NCBI GenBank assembly: GCA_036936605.1
Contig: JAUPFV010000003.1
Coordinates: forward strand, 77,112,273 to 77,176,272
Source: Limnanthes douglasii subsp. nivea
Taxonomy: Eukaryota > Streptophyta > Magnoliopsida > Brassicales > Limnanthaceae
Direction of reading: 5' to 3'
Length of the DNA: 64,000 nt
A model generated the notes under the pieces. It saw nothing but the letters and a program-made list of their open reading frames with translations. It was not told the DNA's origin and did no database searches. The position numbers and the translations under genes are program-made. This document shows, in pieces, positions 46,140 to 58,080 of the stretch. The stretch's first letter is position 1. Each line of letters starts with the position of its first letter.

Positions 46140-46252
46140 TTGGATATTAATTTTCTGATGGAGGGTAAAAATGTCAAAAAAAAAGTCAAACGAAAGTCAA
46201 ATGTTGATTTTGGGTATACTTAAACCTGAATTGGGTATATATAGCCATACCC
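46140..46252. repeat. Right terminal inverted repeat of the MULE
   Basis: Read inward on the minus strand it gives GGGTATGGCTATATATACCC, then CAATTCAGGTTTAAGTATAC, matching the left end. Confidence 0.85.
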
Positions 46253-46261
46253 ATAATAATA
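46253..46261. repeat. 9-bp target-site duplication, right copy (ATAATAATA)
   Basis: It is an exact match to 39524-39532. Confidence 0.75.
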
Positions 46262-47264
46262 ATTCAAAATTTTGAAACCGTGATTTTCAAAAAAAAGATT
46301 AGATTTCAGTTTTAGTTTTTGTATTGGAGATATGTTTTTTTGTCAGAATATTATTTATTTATTTTAAAGTTATCAATTTAAACATATAATCAAATCTTTA
46401 AAAAAGTTATTTTTATATTTAGACAACACAAATTTCAACATAAATTTCACCATTGTTTTCTTTTGCAGTATAGTCATTTATATGATTTTAAAAAATTATG
46501 GAGAAATTGCATCTAAAATGCCTACTCAACTATTATACTGCCATTTTATACTTAAGTTTCATTTTATTACCATTTAATATCCATCTCAACTATTATACTC
46601 ATACTTAATACCCAACAGTTTTTAAATACCCACAATATCCTCTACCAAATGTATAAGGAAAATTTCATGTTTTCTTCCCCCTTTTCTAGCTTTTAAAGAT
46701 TTGAAATTTTGAAGCCGCTTTATAACCACCTAACCTTACGGCCACCAAGAACCACCATGAACCACCAAGAATCCACAATTTTCAGGTGATCAGCTAGTTT
46801 AAGGTGTGTATATTTATGTAATCTTGATAATTAATACATCTAACGCGTGATTGCCACGCTTCGAAGCTGATCATACGTTCATGGTTTTTTTGTAACTATT
46901 ATTCTTTTTATCTTACATGTTTCTGTTTACCTAATGGTGTTTAACTACTGATTGCGAGGTTATTTCTTGATTTTATGAGTTGAGGTATGTATTATTCTAC
47001 TAGTTCGTGAGTTAGTGAAGCTACTTCGGCCCATTTCTTTTGTATTTTTGTTTTTTTTGAGCGATTGTTTGGTATTATGTTAATCTAAAGCGTTAATAAT
47101 TGTTTAACTAGTTATATACTAGTTTTTAGTGTATTCGATGTTGATTTGAACGTGAAACAATATATATAGTGAGAGTTTTAGGTGTCCAGACATTCGTGAC
47201 AAAGATGCGAATTGTTTGGTTTCTTTTATGTAGAAGATGCGAATTGTGTTAAATGAAGATGCGA

Positions 47265-47945
47265 GTTGTTAATTAGAGTTGAAACAACTCCCAAGAAATA
47301 GAGTAGATTAAAATTCTCAGGGAATGGAGTCGCATACAACTCTGAGGAAATATAGTTGCATACAATTCCCAGATAATAAAGTTGCAGATAACTCACAGGA
47401 ATAGAGTTGAAACAACTCCCAAGAAATATAGGTGCATACAATTCTCATATAATAGAGTTGGAACAACTCTCTAGGAAATAGAGGTGACACAATTCTCAGG
47501 AAAATAGACTTGGAACAACTCTCAAGAAGTATAGTTGCATAAAATTCTCAGATAATAGAGTTGAACCAATAGTATACTACAACTCTCAGGAAATAGAGTT
47601 GGAACAACTCTCAGGCAGTATAGTTGCATACAATTCTCAGATAATAGAGTTGAACCAGCTCTCAGGAAAATAGAGTAGAATACAACTCTTAGAAAATAAA
47701 GTTAGAATAACTCCCATACAGTATAGTTACATACAATTATCACATAATAGAGTTGAGCGAACTCTCAGGAAATATAGTAGACTACAACTCTCAGGAAATA
47801 AAGTCACATACAACTCTAAAGAAATATAGTTGCATACAATTCCCAGATAAAAAAGTTGCAGATAACTATCAGGAAATAGAACGAGGATTATAAAAAACTC
47901 TCAGGATCGTCTAACACAACTCTCAGGAAATAGAATTGACTGCTT
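47265..47945. repeat. CAACTC/GAGTTG repeat block 1 (transposase leader)
   Basis: About 24 degenerate copies of CAACTCTCAGGAAATAGAGT repeat every 26-30 bp. Each unit has CAACTC and GAGTTG arms about 10 bases apart, so it can form a short hairpin or a dyad protein site. The block lies just upstream of the transposase frame. Confidence 0.85.
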
Positions 47946-48030
47946 TATAATTATTTGTTGTAGTGTGAATTGTATGTTATCACTAACTTGCCATGTGGCT
48001 GCTTTATAATTGTTTAATACAGGGTAAGAT

Positions 48031-49869
48031 ATGTCTAAATCACGAGTTTTTATTTTAAAACATGGTCACCAAACTACAATCGTGCCTTTTACGGAGTTTG
48101 AAAACTTTCAAAGTATCCAAGAGTACGTGGATAGCACATGGGAGGAGCTGGTCAGAAGTAACTACCTAATTACCTACTCCCGCGGGGATCACAAAAATTA
48201 TTTCTTTAATAATGAGAAATATTTTGTTGGTTTAGAATTATATCTTGATTTGGAGCGTTTGAAACGGGCTAGTTTTCTGATAGAACAAGAAGTCCTTGAT
48301 AAAGGTTCTGGTTTCAAGGGTTCTAGTGATAAGGGTTCTGGTAAAAAGCGTAAACAGCCTAGCATAAGTTTGGGGGAACCCTCTCATAATCAACTAACCA
48401 GTAACGAGAGTAGTAACGATTTAGGTAAATCTGATCAGAGAACAAAACAACTTACTAATACTGGTTGGGCTGATACTATTTCAAGAGTTGGTCAAGCTTT
48501 CGAAGAAGGTGTTGCAGCTCTAAGGTTATCTTTGTACCGATATGCTTTAGAGCATAGTTTTTCTTTCAAACACTTGCACAATACATCAAACAAGATCACT
48601 GCTTATTGTGAAAATAAATTCACAAACGGATGCAAATGGAGACTTAATGCATCAATTGATTCTAGCACCAGATTAATGACGATTAAGAGGTATGTTGCGC
48701 AACATACTTGCAGTCTCGTTTTCTCCCAAAAAAATAAGAGGCATATGCATTTGACTTCGATTTGATTGTTGAGGAAATTCATGATTATATCCGGGCATGT
48801 CATTTGTTGACAGCCAAAACCATACAAACTTTTGTCAAACAAGATTACGGTCTAGACATCTCCTACCGTTTATCATGGAATGATTTGGAGAAGGCAAGGA
48901 GGGGAGTTTTTGGAGATAGTTCAAGTTCTTTTGGTTTACTAAGGGGGTACTTCAAACGATTGAAGAGCCGCAATATTACTACCGACTGTCAGTTGGAATT
49001 ATCGGTTGGAAACGTCTTCAATCGTTGTTTTATGGCATTCGGTTTATGTTTTCAAGGTTTCCATTTATGCCGTCCAATTTTGTATGTCGATGGAACCCAC
49101 TAGCATGTGAAATATAAGGGTGTGTTGTTTTCTGTCGTAGGAAAGGACGGCAACAACGGTTAGCTCCGTACTTTTTTTATAATTTGATTGATTATTAGGT
49201 TTGTGTAAAAATTGCAAACAACTCTCAGCTATTAGTTGCAAATAACTCCCAATGATAGAGTTACAAACAACTCCCAGGAAAAAATTGCAAACAACTCCCA
49301 GGTAATACACAGGGAAGAGTTGCAAACAACGCTCAGGGATAGTAGAGTTGCATACAACTTTCAAGGAATAATTACAAACAACTCCTAAGTAATACCCATG
49401 GATAGAGTTACAAACAACTCCCAGGGAAGAGTTGCAAACAACTCTCAGTGTAGAGTTGCAAACAACTCTCAGGGAAGAGTTGCAAATAACTCTTAGGAAA
49501 CTAAGTTGTAAATAACTCTTAGGAAACTAAGTTGCAAACAACTCTCATGAATAATGGGAGGCAAGTTGTGTTATAATTAAGACCATGCTTTATTGCAACT
49601 TCTAAGTATGTTTATCGTGTATTCCAAGACTATTCCCCGTTGTATTTGGTATCGTGAGCATTGAGAATTCAGACATTGGGATGCGGTTTTTGGGCTGTTT
49701 GAAACCTCATATGTTGGAGTGCCAAATCACATTTCTTTCCGACCGTCATTTCGGTATAATTAATATTGTTTATGTCTTGTATCCAAACTGTTTTCATGCG
49801 TACTGTTATTTCCACAGCCATAGCAGGCTTCATGCACTAAACACTTCCAAAAAATACTACCATCTTTAA
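48031..49869 (+). pseudogene. MuDR-type MULE transposase, broken
   Basis: The N-terminal part contains the Mutator DNA-binding domain (GWADTISRVGQAFEEGVAAL, YCENKFTNGCKWRLNASID, RYVAQHTCSL). A frameshift at about 48745 leads to SYRLSWNDLEKARRGVFG and the start of the DDE core with LCRPILYVDGTH (first Asp). A stop follows the histidine, then VKYKGVLFSVVGKDGNNG. An intron filled with repeats (about 49162-49630) separates this from VVFGIVSIENSDIGMRFLG and ITFLSDRHFGIINIV (second Asp). The C-terminus is missing. It cannot encode a working enzyme, but the domain order is clear. Confidence 0.85.
49200..49560. repeat. CAACTC/GAGTTG repeat block 2 (transposase intron)
   Basis: About 12 copies of GCAAACAACTCTCAGGGAAGA-like units at 25-35 bp spacing lie between the two halves of the DDE core. 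Confidence 0.8.
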
Positions 49870-49918
49870 TGTTTGTCAGTTTGCATGCAATATAAACAAA
49901 AAATATAAGCAATAACGA

Positions 49919-50281
49919 TCAGTCATCACTAGAGGATTCTTCGGCTTCTTCCTCCTCTCCACGCTCATTATCAACATCTCCCTCATGCTCTTCTTCTATC
50001 TGATGGGCCTCCAACAATGTACCAACATCTTCATCATCTTCCTCATCTTCCTCCTCTGTGTCTTCCCTCTTTATTTTCCCGTTTAGAACCTCTGTTGGCT
50101 GAGCGTCAGCCACCATCTCTACCACTTTAACTGGTCCAGAGTCAGAAGCGAAGTAATTCTCGATATCAAAGTCCACTACAGAGGCTGGGCTGTTTGGTGG
50201 TGCCACCAGAGAGATTAATCCAGAGCTTTTGTTGGTCTTTATAGAAGACCAAGAGTCGTCTAAAGAGCTGGAGGTAGACAT
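49919..50281 (-). CDS. Acidic small protein of the MULE, function unknown
   Basis: This complete 120-residue frame starts MSTSSSLDDSWSSIKTNK and ends in a Glu/Asp-rich tail (EEEHEGDVDNERGEEEEAEE, then SSSDD). A TATAAATA box lies about 70 bp upstream on the same strand (near 50355). No known domain is visible, and acidic tails like this are easy to overcall. Its place between the transposase and the Ulp1-like gene resembles that of the small gene in the 39.5 kb MULE. Confidence 0.4.
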   Translation of the reverse strand: MSTSSSLDDSWSSIKTNKSSGLISLVAPPNSPASVVDFDIENYFASDSGPVKVVEMVADAQPTEVLNGKIKREDTEEEDEEDDEDVGTLLEAHQIEEEHEGDVDNERGEEEEAEESSSDD

Positions 50282-51074
50282 GATGATCGTAAATGAAGAT
50301 GTTATGATCTTTTGATTATAGAGTTATTTTAAAATTACCCTATGGTTATTATTATTTATAGGCATGGAGGGAGTCTTAATGAGGTGGTGTCTATGCTAAT
50401 GATTACATAACCTTCTCTCTGTCAATTCAACAATTAATGGGTTGTGATTAATTAGATGGTTTTTTGCATGCTCAATGCAATTACCGGTTACCAAGGCAGA
50501 CACCATAGTCTGTTCGTATTCTTTTGGTATGTTTTCGAATTATTTATTATATATCAGGGAATGATGCGAAGTGTTGATGAAGGTAATTTCTCAGAGTTGT
50601 TTGAAAGTAGTTTTTTTTGTAATAGCTGCGAGTTGTTTTGTCAAGCTGTATGGGTATTTTGTTATATAAGTTGCGAATTGTTTTGTCAAGTGAGTTCAAT
50701 ATGTCATACATTGCATATTTTTAAAACAAAAAAATCTATATATACACCAAAAAATTACAAGCAATATATGTACGCCAAAAAACGGGCTCCTTCCATAGGT
50801 TGGAACATAAAAAAGATGACTACTAGTGTCGCTTAGTGTTTTCATCGTTTAGGAAATAATAAAACATTTAAGCTATGAGCCTCTTACCATATCTTTTCGG
50901 TAGTCTTCTGCACCTATCCTTTTTCGATGATATCTCTAGCATATTGATAGATGAAAATACTGCGTTTTTTACTTTGTATCCATTCTTTGCATCTGGTACG
51001 TATTTTCTCTCGAGACAACATTCCAACTATTTATAACAGTTTGTATCAGGAATCAGGTACAAATAAACTATTAG

Positions 51075-51460
51075 GTAAAAGAATTGCCAACAACTCCCAT
51101 CTTGTAGAGTTGTTGACAACTCTAAGGTAATATAGTTGTCAACAACTCTCAGGGAATGTAGATTGAAACAACTCTTAGGGAATAAAGTTGCAAAGAACTC
51201 TCATGATATAGAATTGTTGACAACTCTCATGTCATATAGCTGTCAACAACTCTCAGGAAACAATACTTAGGAAATGGAGTTGTTAATAACTCTCAGGAAA
51301 TAGAGTTGTAAACAACTCCCAGCTTGTAGAGTTGCAAACAACTCCCATGTGATAGAATTACAACAACTTTCAGACCATGATGCGAATTGCACACAACTCT
51401 AAGGAAATGATGGGAATTGCATACAATTATCATACTTTATAAATATTCAAAACAGCTCTC
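51075..51460. repeat. CAACTC/GAGTTG repeat block 3 (Ulp1-like gene intron)
   Basis: About 12 units such as TAGAGTTGTTGACAACTCT and AACAACTCTCAGGGAATGTA lie between two putative exons. GAGTTGTTGACAACTC at about 51106 is a perfect palindrome. Confidence 0.8.
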
Positions 51461-51904
51461 AAGAATATGGTAACAGTTAGTAATCTTACCAGCGGACCAG
51501 GTTTCTTTGTTGTGTAGTCCACTGTACGTGGACAAGGTAAAAGTGGGTTGTAGTTCGTTGTCATCCTGTCGTCTATATCAATAATGAGCAACGTCAAATG
51601 GTTCATTGTATTCTTTTTAGTGCTGCATATTGGAATGTGCACAATGTTCGTGTCTGAAGGCATTTTTACAAGTACAACGTCAACTACATTTGTTATATTC
51701 TCTCCTTTTTCCAGTTGGTACTGCTGCATTCAAGTAAAAGTATATTACAATCAGAATGTGCTAGGTGTTGGTCTTTTATAGCTAAACTTACTGTAACCAT
51801 GCCAGAAATTTGTATGGCGCCATATTTGGCTTCAAGGAAAGTTTTGCATGAAACCTTCCATTTTACTACTTTAAGCATCTTTAGAATCCAAACGTCCACA
51901 ATCT

Positions 51905-51984
51905 ACGGGGAGTTGTTTATTAAATACAATATCTGAGAGTTGTTTGAAACATATATGAGAGTTGTTTGTTAAGTGAATACCTTG
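51905..51984. repeat. Short intron made almost entirely of the CAACTC repeat
   Basis: On the minus strand the exon ending GACTACAAG is followed by GTATTCACTT, three CAACTC units and CCCCGTAG before the next exon. It is a compact example of repeat units coinciding with an intron. Confidence 0.65.
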
Positions 51985-52989
51985 TAGTCCAGGTCCTTTT
52001 CGAAAGGTAGCGCCAACACATCACTCGCGGGCACGTGAAGTCTGTAGGTAAACTCGGGCATTGGTAAAAACCATACCTGAGGATCGGCCCCGTCTTCTCT
52101 GCCTTGAATTAATTATACTTTGTGGTATTCACCGACATTGATCAGTTCAATTGTCGTCAGTTTTTTTTCCATTCGGTGAGAGTTACCGGCACAAGTGGTT
52201 GTGGATCTTCTAAAAGACTTACCTCTTCCATCGACTGATTGTTCAGTGTCAGTAGATTAAAATTAGACAGCATGATATTCTCCCCCAGTGTCTCTTCCCT
52301 TGACTTGAACATAAAAAGTTACTATATTGTCAAACCATAAAATCTAAAATACTAGACCTTCTATGTATTATTATTTAAAAATTCACTTGCCACAGAATCT
52401 GCGACGACCAATGTCGTTGACTACTCCGGGATAATATCAAAAGCCCGTTAACAAAATTTATATATGGACTCCTCCGACATATTCTCCAAAGCCCGTTGTA
52501 TCATACCATTAATTTCAAGATCATAAATTTCATCTAATAGTGATTGTGAAACTTGCGAGTAATAACCATAAAAAATACATTTTGTAAACGTACTATTTTA
52601 TCGTGCATATCAGAAGACTCTAGAACTTCGCCTTCTCGCGTTTCCGATTGATTCAGTAATGGTCCCACAACTGCTACTTGGCTTAGTGGTTATGAGTTTG
52701 CGTTGGCCATTTTTGGACTTCGGCTACGTCTCCGTCTGGCTGAGCAGTACTGACTTTTAACGATGCTTCTTCCTGGATGAGCAGTTCTGACTTCTTAGAT
52801 GGATGGGTTGTGCATCTTCGGTCGGTGTTATCCTTTCAGTCTTTGCCAAGGCTGGGTGTTGTTGTTGTTCTCCTTGAATCTTTTTTTATTGTTGTGGTTG
52901 TTGTTGTTAATGTTGTTGTTGTGGCTGTTTTCGGTCGGCATGCTGTTTCATATGTAGGGAGGGAGTTATTTGCACTAGTGGCAAAACAA

Positions 52990-53300
52990 ACCTGAGACTT
53001 CTAGCAAACAACTCGTAGACTATACAGTGGGAATAATACTTATATATTTCTACAAAAAACTCTTAAGTTATCATGAGAGTTGTGGATTTATGGAAACAAC
53101 ACTCAAATATTTATCCAAACAACTCTCAGGTTACGAGGAAAGTTGTGTGTGACTAAACACTGCGAATACTACCCGAGTGTTGTATGTGATTAAAAACGTG
53201 ATTCGTTTAAACACAAATATTTGTGAATTGTTTGTATATATACCACGCGAGTTGTTTGAAATCCATAAAGCATTTAAGATGCAAGTTGTGCTTATATACA
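52990..53300. repeat. CAACTC/GAGTTG repeat block 4
   Basis: Dispersed units in both orientations (AACAACTCTCAGGTTACGAG, ACGCGAGTTGTTTGAAAT), again in a putative intron. Confidence 0.65.
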
Positions 53301-54224
53301 TACGTGCTGGTTCTTTTAAATCATTACACCGGCTAGATTTTGAAAATAAACAACTTAACAGCTCAACATTTTTTAATAGTTGTATCTTATTGTACTTAAG
53401 ATCCACTTACATCTTCATGGCCTTCTGCATCCGTAAGTCCATAGTCTTCGGCTACGACTTCCTTCTCACGAGCTTCTACCTCCTTAGCTCTATATTCTTT
53501 GCAACCTTATCCTGCATTTTCCCGTCCTGATTCGGGTCCTAATTAGTGGACGCAACTTTTGCTGGCAGTGCCGGTAGCCCTAATTGCTTCTCCTTTGCAG
53601 GAATTACAGGGGAGAAAAAAGGCAAAGAGAGAGCATTGTGGAGTTTTTGTTCTTCTTCGAGTCTTGCTACCTTTAACCTTAACTCTTCAAACTAAGACGA
53701 GAAAATCAGAAGCATTATAATTTGTTCAGTGCGGATTAAACAGATTATATATATATATATATCAAGGCATATAATTGCTTCTTTCTCCTGTTGGTCAATC
53801 TTGCGCTACTACTTATTCTTATCGATATAGTTATTCAAATGCTTTGATGTTGCTTCAGCTCCAGTCTTCTTTGGAGTATCTCTTCATTTGAGCATAAAAC
53901 AACCAGCGTTCCACTCATACTATCATCGTCTACTTTATTGGCCTCCGGTTGGGTTGTCTCAGTTGACGTTAATGGAATCGTTGTTCTTGTGACTGCTTGT
54001 TGTTGGTCTATGGTTGGGATATCCTAATTAGAATTTTCTTGTGTGTGTCGTGCCCTTTTCCTTGTTTTTAGGGGTGCGTTTTCCTTCTTTTTAATCAGTT
54101 TTTCTTCTGGTAAAACAGGTGCAACATCTGGATCTCCATTTCCTGCTACCACTTCAAATACTTCTATTTCAGCCTCTGTCCAACAAAGGGGAGCCTCCAC
54201 AACCTACATAAGTAAAATCATCCA

Positions 54225-54515
54225 AGTTATTATCTGGGAGGGAGTTGTTTAATACCAAGTTATACCCTGAGATTTGTTTGCAACAATAGCCTGAATGCTG
54301 AGAGTTGTTTGCAACTATCGTACCTGCGAGTTGTTTATGAAGCACATGAGGATTGTTTAAAACATTTATATCCTGAGAGTTTTATGCACCTTCATTACCT
54401 GAGAATTATATGCAACTGTAACCCTGACAGTTGTCTCAACTCTACAAGGTGGGAGTTGTTTGTGAATCTATAACTTTAGTATTGTTTGTAATTTAACCAC
54501 CCGAGTTGTTTATAC
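54225..54515. repeat. CAACTC/GAGTTG repeat block 5
   Basis: Units such as CTGAGAGTTGTTTGCAACTA lie mostly in the orientation opposite to blocks 1-3, between putative exons. Confidence 0.75.
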
Positions 54516-55569
54516 AGATATATATTTCATACCTCATCACCTCGGGCAGAGGCAACCTTCCAATTAGCTTAAAGGTTGATTGTTAGGACTTCAATCTCCA
54601 CCATTTGAAGAACCTTGGGATCAGATTTGGCTTTACGATCTCTAGCCCAATTTTAGTGTACTTCATGACAAATGGCTGCACCGAGAAAATTGTGGTCATC
54701 ATGAGCTCTATGTTAGTGTTATAATATTTATTTAAGCAAAAACAATCTTACAGCTAGAAGTGCGACACAACCAATAACTGTATCGGGTTTTCCTTCCACA
54801 ACACAACTCATGATCGACTAGAGAATCTTCAACATTATTAAGTCGGACCAGTCATAGTCATTTATTATGCCAAGGTCTTCGATAAAAGTACAGCACATTC
54901 CAACCCATTATATCTCCAAATACTGAGTAGAACAGCGTTGAACACAAAAATAATATCAATAGTCGGGCAACATTCTCCAACTCATGCTCCCCCCTTGGTT
55001 GATGGATTTTTCTATATATGTCTATGGAATCCACCACAACATGCCATTTTAGTGCATCTGAACATCCTACTTATAAGATAAACTATATTTAGGCCTATCT
55101 TTATAGCGTTTTTCGATATTGATTTAGTATTTGTCGGTCCTATCTTCCTTGACGTTTTACCCATGAAGTACGTTCTAATCATCCTTGAATCATTCTCCTC
55201 TCCGTTTACGTATCTGGTTTGGAATGCTTCGGATTTTGTTAAAGTCATTTCCACTGTGCCATGCTTAGGGCAAAAAATGACCTTAACATCGTCCGTCGTT
55301 ATCTTGACCAGCTTTGGCCCAAAATGGAAGAAGTCTTGCTCGACCAAAAATATCTCTACAATAAACTGAATGTTCAGATAAAAGTTCCTCTTATCTAACT
55401 GTCTCTCCCGGAATTCGAATGCCACCTTCAAAATCACAGAGAAGGGTGTGTTTCTTGTAGCTTCGATGTGGGTAACAATAATGTTGTTCTCTCTCAGCAG
55501 TTTCACAAGGCTCAACAATCGCGACCCGTAGAAGCTTGGTTTCATGGTCATTTTTCCTGCAAAAACAAG

Positions 55570-55650
55570 CAAATAACTCTCAGCTAGTAAGGTTCCAAAA
55601 CAACTATAAGGTATGGAGTCACAAACAACTTCCAGAATATGCTGTGATTG
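55570..55650. repeat. CAACTC repeat block 6, left part (split by copia)
   Basis: AATAACTCTCAGCTAGTAAG and neighbours run up to the copia insertion. The block resumes at 60506. Confidence 0.65.
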
Positions 55651-55654
55651 TTTT
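55650..55654. repeat. Target-site duplication, left copy (GTTTT)
   Basis: It is an exact match to 60501-60505. Confidence 0.85.
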
Positions 55655-55927
55655 TGTTAGAATATTCACGCAATAACATGTGTTTAATGCGCTAGCATGT
55701 AACACATTCACACTGCATAGTATTAAAAATGTTTGTCATGTTTGGATATTGTTAGAATATTCAGTGTATTAAGTTTCCTTGTATAGGCCTCTGAGTTCTC
55801 TATATATTGAGAGCCTTACTTGGGTTTATCATTATAAAAAACAGTTCAATACAAAAAAGAACATTTTTTTAATAAACACAAAACCCTAGCCGCCTCCTGC
55901 GGCTATTTCTCTCTTTGTTGTTTAACA
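55655..55927 (+). repeat. 5' LTR of the copia element
   Basis: It begins TGTTAGAATATTCACG and ends TTGTTTAACA. CTATATATTGAG at about 55799 is a plausible TATA box. TAGCCGC...GCGGCTA forms a short hairpin near the 3' side. Confidence 0.95.
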
Positions 55928-55940
55928 TGGTATCAGAGCA
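55928..55940 (+). other. Primer-binding site (initiator tRNA-Met)
   Basis: TGGTATCAGAGCA follows the LTR directly and is the usual copia primer site complementary to initiator tRNA-Met. Confidence 0.95.
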
Positions 55941-55976
55941 CGTGTGATCTGAGAATTCTGAACATCCTCAAGAAAG

Positions 55977-57050
55977 ATGGCTGGCAATGAAGTCGTGGTC
56001 AGTCAAATTCCTGATGAATTAACAATGCAGATTGCTGCCATTCTGAGAAATGGTCTCGGAACACAACAACAAACAACTAACTCCGAGAAATTATCCATAT
56101 GGATTAAACTCGGTGGTGACAACTATGCCCTATGGGAAAACCTGATGAAGAAATAAATTGGGAGAAGGGGGAGAGGTTCTCACATTACAGGGGAGCCGAC
56201 ACCTCCATCCAAAACTGACAACACATATACAAGGTGGGAACAAGATGATCAATATGTTTTCACATGGATTATCCAGAATCTTGAATCCAGCTTGGTGAAT
56301 AATATCTCGCAATATCCCACTGCAAAAGCCCTCTAGGATGGGTTAGCCATCACATACGCTTCTGGTACAGATTCGTTACAGATATTTGACCTTCATAAGA
56401 GGGTTAATTCATTAAGTCAAGGGTTCGATACACTAGAAGACTTGTGGAACAAACTGCAGAACATCTGGATGTCTATAGATAGGCGACATCCGAACCCTAT
56501 GAAAGACCCAGATGACATTCAGATCTACAATGATAAGACTCAAGAACAAAGACTCTATCAATTGCTAATGGCGATTAATGACAACCTAGAACCAGTCAAG
56601 AGAGATATCCTGAAAAAGGATCATATTCCTTCCGTGGAAACAGCATATGCTACAATACGAAGGGAAGTGGCCAGGCTTAATATACTAAAATCAAGTTCTT
56701 ATGATAGTGACTCAATTGAAATTGGAATGGGTTTGGCTGCTAAAGATTCTACACAGAGGTTTAAATTCCAATCCAAAGAGAAAGAAGATAAATCCAAGTT
56801 GTATTGCACTCATTGTGGGATGAAGAAACACACTAAAGAGACATGTTTCCAGCTGGTTGGCTATCCAGAATGGTGGGAGGACGGTCATAAGGAGAAAAAT
56901 AACCAGTGTTTCAGATCTAATGTCAAACGGGCTTCGTCTACAAGTGGCGGTGAAGATTTGACTAAAAATGAGCAAGGAATTGGCACTGGTTTTGGAGGAA
57001 TGACGACGAACTCCTATGAAAAACTTGGAGGTAAAGGATTTGAGAAATAA
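55977..57050 (+). pseudogene. copia gag
   Basis: It starts MAGNEVVVSQIPDELTMQ. The UBN2-type gag region carries SIWIKLGGDNYALWENLM and LEDLWNKLQNIWMSIDRR. The zinc knuckle CTHCGMKKHTKETC at about 56806-56850 is followed by FQLVGYPEWW. Stops at 56154 and 56334, and a TAA at 57048 just before the protease block, all lie in the same frame as pol, so the ancestral polyprotein was continuous. Confidence 0.93.
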
Positions 57051-58080
57051 ATGAATTGGATCTTTGATTGCGGGGCTACGGATACCATGTCTTATGATCC
57101 TAAAGACTTTGGTGACATGTCATCTCCAAAGAATTCCTATATTGAGACTGCTAGTGGAGAAATTTGTGAAGTCAAAGGGGGAGGTTCAATTATTTTTTTG
57201 GAAAAAATGGAAATTAAAAACTGCCTCTACATTCCTTCACTATCCTTAAGGTTATTATCTGTTAGTCAAGTGACAAAAAAACTCAACTGTGTGGTTCTTA
57301 TGTATCCATTTTTTTGCATTTTACAGGACATTCGTACGAAGGAGATCATTGGGCGTGGTACTGAACAAGGAGGTCTCTATTATGTTGATGAGGCAGTTCA
57401 TAAGGGACATGCCATGCTTGCTCACGGAACAACCAAAAGGAAACTTTGGTTATTGCACCGACGACTTGGTCATCCTTCTTTTAGTTATCTTAAGAGTTTG
57501 TTTCCTAGTCTTTTTTCGAATAATTCAATTCATGAGAAATGTGAAACCTGCATTCTTGCAAAAAATCGTAGGGTCTCATTTAATCAAAGTAATACTAGAG
57601 TTGATTATGTTTTTTCGCTAATCCATTCTGATGTTTGGGGTCCAACACCAAATTCCACTAATAATCAAATCACATACTTTGTTTTATTTGTGGATGATTT
57701 CTCAAGAATGACTTGGATATACTTCATGAAACATAAATCGGAAGTACTAGAAATATTTGTTTGTTTTTACAAAATGATTTTGACTCAATTTGAAAAAAAA
57801 ATACAGATTCTTCGTTCTGATAATGGAACAGAGTTTGTCAACCAAATAATGCATAATGTTTTCAAAACAAATGGTCTTATCCATCAAATCACTTGTCCAA
57901 ACACACCTCAACAAAACGGTACTTCCAAACGAAAAAAATCTTACTTTACTTGAAAAAACTCGTGCTATTATGATTGAATCTTGAGTTCCTCATTCTCTTT
58001 GGCCAGAAGCTCTTGCTACAACCACGTATCTTGCAAATTGTCTACCAACCTGATGTCTAGGAAATAAAACTCAATTACAA
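57051..58080 (+). pseudogene. copia protease and integrase
   Basis: The protease site reads WIFDCGATDTMS, with the usual serine after the catalytic Asp replaced by Cys. The integrase zinc region is LHRRLGHPSFSYL...CETCILAK. The core has HSDVWGPTP (first Asp) and LRSDNGTEF (second Asp). The position of the catalytic Glu reads QQNGTSKRKKS instead of a Glu-containing QNGVAER block. A stop follows at 57951, then frame changes. Confidence 0.92.

Larger units (their letters stand above)
39533..46252. mobile_element. Nearly intact MULE carrying a plant-mobile-domain gene and three palindrome arrays
   Basis: This 6,720-bp element has inverted ends. The left GGGTCAAGCTATATATACCC and right (reverse complement) GGGTATGGCTATATATACCC both continue as CAATTCAGRTTTAAGTATAC. 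It holds a PMD gene (+), a small gene with its own TATA box (+) and a transposase gene (-). The two large genes start near opposite ends and run inward. Each has a short first exon and a first intron filled with a palindrome array (B and D). Array C lies upstream of the small gene. The transposase is open through three exons, so this is the best-preserved element in the window. Confidence 0.85.
50890..55563 (-). pseudogene. Multi-exon gene resembling plant Ulp1-like (DUF1985/C48) transposon genes, broken
   Basis: Read on the minus strand. The exon at 55556-55012 begins after TTTTTGCAG and holds a DUF1985-like stretch (FHFGPKLVKITTDDVKVIF). Short exons follow at about 54900-54760 (FIEDLGIINDYDWSDLIM), 54670-54535 (NWARDRKAKSDPKVLQMVEI) and 53530-53411 (EYRAKEVEAREKEVVAEDY). 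Later come about 52190-51985 (FTYRLHVPASDVLALPFEKD), 51906-51780 and 51720-51490. The last carries HIPICSTKKNTMNHLTLLII, similar to the His region of C48 SUMO-type proteases. The final block (51050-50890) resembles the family's end. Several stops occur. An earlier exon may lie near 61060-60990, beyond the copia insertion. The catalytic Cys was not located. Confidence 0.5.

Noticed and set aside
46500..46520. 9-bp target duplication for the older MULE (TTATATGAT versus TTATATGTA)
   Set aside because: There are two mismatches in AT-rich sequence, and the candidate terminal repeats do not start at matching distances from it.
52777..52995. 72-codon plus-strand frame rich in Val
   Set aside because: It is the complement of a Gln-rich stretch (CAA repeats) of the Ulp1-like gene on the minus strand.
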